A stretch of DNA of 13,920 bases, from the NCBI GenBank assembly GCA_034432155.1, contig DAOUCP010000086.1:1-13920 (forward strand), in the 5' to 3' direction. Below the pieces are notes generated by a model that was not told where the DNA came from, did no database searches, and worked only from the letters and a program-made list of their open reading frames with translations. Each line of letters begins with the position of its first letter. Position 1 is the first letter of the stretch. The position numbers and the translations under genes were made by a program. Shown piece by piece: positions 11,687-13,920 of this stretch. This stretch comes from DAOUCP01 sp034432155 (GTDB taxonomy: Bacteria; Chloroflexota; Anaerolineae; Epilineales; Epilineaceae).

Positions 11687-13920
11687 TCAGGCGAATGACC
11701 GCCGCCACTGTGCGAGGGCCACGGCTGCCTGGCCGAGGGCCAGCCCGCCGTCGTTGGCGGGCACGCGACGGTGCCAGTAGACGTCGAACTTGGCTCCCTC
11801 GAGGCGCTCGACCAACCGCTCCAGGAGCGAAAGGTTCTGAAAGACGCCGCCACTCAGACAGACGCGGTTCCGATGATGCTGCTCGCGCGCCTGCACGCAA
11901 GCCGCCTGGGCCATGTCGGCCACCGTATTGTGGAAGCGGGCGCTGATCACACTGGGGGGCACGCGCGAGGCCAGATCGCGCACGATAGCGCGGATCATCG
12001 GCGCCGGGTCAAGGATCAGCCGTCCGTCGCGACGGCCCAGCTCGAACGGATAGCTCTCGTCGCACGTCGGATCCAGCGCCGCCTCCAGTGCCACGGCCGC
12101 CTCTCCCTCATAGGTCGCTTCCTGGCAGAGCCCAAGGAGCGAGGAGACGGCATCGAACAGCCGGCCGAGGCTCGATGTCCGCGGGGCGGCTAGGCGGCCC
12201 GTCACCTGGGCCTCGAGCACTCGCCGCTCCACTTCGGAGGCTGTCGCCACCGGCAGCAGGCCGGCATCCCACTCGATGCCGGCCGCCCACAGCCATGCAA
12301 GGGCCATGCGGTAGGGCCGGCGAACGGCGGCATCGCCCCCTGGCAACGGCACGAGCCGCAGATGGCCGAAGCGCTCGCTCTTGGCGTAGCCAGCCAGGAG
12401 CACCTCGCCGCCCCAAATCTCGCCATCCGAGCCGTAGCCGGTACCGTCGAAGGCCAGACCAATGACGCGCGCATCCTCGGGCAACTCGTTGTCGGCCATG
12501 CAAGCGGCAATGTGGGCATGATGGTGCTGCACGGCCCAGGGCGTCAGGCCAGCGGCGGCGCGCTCGCGGGCATAGCGGGTCGCCAGATAGTCCGGATGCC
12601 GATCGTGAGCCACGATCGCTGGCGACACGTGGAAGAGCTCCTCGAAATGCTGGACGGTGCGCTCGTAGGCGGTGAGTGTGGCCTCGCTGTCCAGATCGCC
12701 GATGTGGGGGCTCAATAGGGCCTGATGGCCCGACACCAGGCAGAAGGTGTTCTTCAGCTCGGCCCCACATGCCAGTAAGGGGGGTCCGGCGAACGGCAGT
12801 GGGATCGGCTCCGGCACGTAGCCTCGCGCCCGCCGGATGGGGAGCGGGCCGTCGCGAAACGAGCGCATCACCGAGTCATCACAACGAGCATGGATGTCGC
12901 GGTTGTGCAGCAGCAGCACGTCCGCCAGCCCGCCGAGAGCCTGTCGCGCCTCCTCGTTGGCGATGACGATCGGTTCTTCGGCGCGGTTGCCGCTCGTCAT
13001 GACCAACGCCTCCGGATGGTCCGCGGCCCGGGCCATGAGCTCCAGATGGAGCGGGCTGTAGGGCAACATCAGTCCCACCACATGGCTGCCAGGCGCCACC
13101 GCCGTCGCCAGCGAGGCCTCTGGGCGGCGCGGCACCAGCACGATGGGGGCGGCTCGGGACTCGAGCAACTGCCGGTCGGCGGCTGCCAGCACCGCCAGGC
13201 GAGCGGCGGCTGCCGTGTCGGCGACCATCACGGCAAAGGGCTTCGCCACGCGCCCCTTGCGCCGCCGCAGCTCGGCCACCGCCGCGGCATTGCCGGCATC
13301 ACAAGCCAGATGGAAGCCCCCGATGCCCTTGAGAGCGAGGATCTGGCCCGCGGCCAGTCGCCGTCGCGCCTCTTCCAGAGCCAGCGAGCCGTGGGCAATG
13401 GTCTCGCCGCTCGACTCCAGCCAGACCTGCGGCCCACAGCTCGGACAAGCATTGGGTTGGGCATGGAAGCGGCGATTGCGCGGGTCCTCGTATTCCTGCT
13501 GACAGAGCGAACACATGCGAAAGGCATGCATCGTCGTGGCGGGACGGTCGTACGGCAGGGCGAGGATGATGGTGTACCGCGGGCCGCACTGCGTGCAGTT
13601 GGTGAAGGGGTAGCGGTAGCGCCGATCGTGGCGGTCCGTGGTCTCCGCGCGGCAGGCGGCACAGATGGCCACATCCGGCGGCAGGGGCTGGTAGGCGCTG
13701 CTCGGCGGCGGACTCTCGGCAATGCGAAACCCGACTTCGCCCAGACTGCGCAGCGGCGCAACTTCAAGCTCGTCGATGCGAGCCAACGAGGGCGCTTCGG
13801 CCGCCAAGCGAGCCTCGAAAGCGGCTAGCGACTCCGCCGCCCCCTCCACCTCGATCTCCACACCGGCCGAGGTGTTGCGCACCCAGCCCGCCAGACCAAG
13901 GCCGACGGCCAGGCCGTACA
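11687..13920 (-). CDS. hypF: Carbamoyltransferase HypF, N-terminus outside window
   Basis: HypF uses carbamoyl phosphate and ATP to make a carbamoyl adenylate and transfers the carbamoyl group to the C-terminal Cys of HypE. About 743 residues are visible; the frame stays open to the right edge, reading YGLAVGLGLAGWVRNTSAG there, the end of the acylphosphatase domain with its catalytic Asn. The catalytic Arg loop must lie beyond the window. Next come two zinc-finger-like cysteine pairs (CAAC/CTQC and CSLC/CPSC, around 13663-13436), a YrdC-type nucleotide-binding domain (ALKGIGGFHLACDA, KPFAVMV), and the C-terminal Kae1-like carbamoyl-transfer domain with VQHHHAHIAACM, AFDGTGYGSDGEIWGGE and LSGGVFQNLSLLE. 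The GTG at 13882 is internal, not the start. It is the first visible gene of the hypFCDE operon; the promoter lies outside. Confidence 0.96.
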   Translation of the reverse strand, partial: YGLAVGLGLAGWVRNTSAGVEIEVEGAAESLAAFEARLAAEAPSLARIDELEVAPLRSLGEVGFRIAESPPPSSAYQPLPPDVAICAACRAETTDRHDRRYRYPFTNCTQCGPRYTIILALPYDRPATTMHAFRMCSLCQQEYEDPRNRRFHAQPNACPSCGPQVWLESSGETIAHGSLALEEARRRLAAGQILALKGIGGFHLACDAGNAAAVAELRRRKGRVAKPFAVMVADTAAAARLAVLAAADRQLLESRAAPIVLVPRRPEASLATAVAPGSHVVGLMLPYSPLHLELMARAADHPEALVMTSGNRAEEPIVIANEEARQALGGLADVLLLHNRDIHARCDDSVMRSFRDGPLPIRRARGYVPEPIPLPFAGPPLLACGAELKNTFCLVSGHQALLSPHIGDLDSEATLTAYERTVQHFEELFHVSPAIVAHDRHPDYLATRYARERAAAGLTPWAVQHHHAHIAACMADNELPEDARVIGLAFDGTGYGSDGEIWGGEVLLAGYAKSERFGHLRLVPLPGGDAAVRRPYRMALAWLWAAGIEWDAGLLPVATASEVERRVLEAQVTGRLAAPRTSSLGRLFDAVSSLLGLCQEATYEGEAAVALEAALDPTCDESYPFELGRRDGRLILDPAPMIRAIVRDLASRVPPSVISARFHNTVADMAQAACVQAREQHHRNRVCLSGGVFQNLSLLERLVERLEGAKFDVYWHRRVPANDGGLALGQAAVALAQWRRSFA

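Noticed and set aside
11673..11900. Extended HypC start at 11900
   Set aside because: The extension overlaps hypF in another frame; HypC must begin MCLGVPG because Cys2 is essential in the family.
12890..13828. 312-residue plus-strand frame opposite hypF
   Set aside because: Antisense shadow of HypF with no motif.

Overview
The window is high-GC bacterial DNA (visibly about two thirds G+C) with densely packed housekeeping-type genes. All coding regions read cleanly. Start codons are often GTG, and four junctions in the right half overlap as NTGA, as does one on the left. No phylogenetic marker is present. A VanW-family cell-wall protein, a stand-alone left-handed beta-helix protein coupled to GlmM, AcnA-type aconitase and a hypFCDE cluster would suit a Chloroflexota-like (Thermomicrobia-like) or similar deep-branching bacterium; this is a weak inference. 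I see no tRNA, rRNA, insertion sequence, phage gene or CRISPR array.

Left part (1-4424): the 3' portion of a VanW-family gene (+) enters from the left edge and converges on a two-gene minus-strand operon. That operon holds a hexapeptide-repeat beta-helix protein related to the acetyltransferase half of GlmU, overlapping ATGA with glmM (phosphoglucosamine mutase). Together they point to the GlcN-1-P to UDP-GlcNAc branch of cell-wall precursor synthesis. A roughly 450-bp divergent control region follows, with good sigma70-type promoters in both directions, a 33-bp-period degenerate tandem repeat and a near-perfect 17-bp palindrome.

Middle part (4424-8869): a histidine ammonia-lyase-family gene (+) with an atypical substrate pocket, then aconitase A (+), separated by a 231-bp spacer with a degenerate 21-bp repeat. 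A 204-bp convergent spacer with three 38/39-bp tandem repeats separates aconitase from the next cluster.

Right part (9074-13920, minus strand): hypF-hypC-hypD-hypE, the machinery that makes and inserts the Fe(CN)2CO group of [NiFe] hydrogenases. hypF runs off the right edge. hypA, hypB and hydrogenase structural genes are not in the window. HypF makes the carbamoyl adenylate, HypE turns its C-terminal Cys into thiocyanate, and the HypC-HypD complex assembles Fe(CN)2CO.

The most unusual structure lies between hypD and hypE. Three tandem copies of a 41-bp unit, together with the hypE start, put an NTGAGC start box every 41 bp. Each unit encodes a 14-codon mini-ORF whose TGA overlaps the next start codon. 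The result is an unbroken stop/start relay hypD-mini1-mini2-mini3-hypE with four NTGA overlaps. It looks like serial duplication of the hypE translation-initiation region and may set the HypD:HypE ratio. Several other intergenic regions also carry degenerate tandem repeats of different period and sequence.
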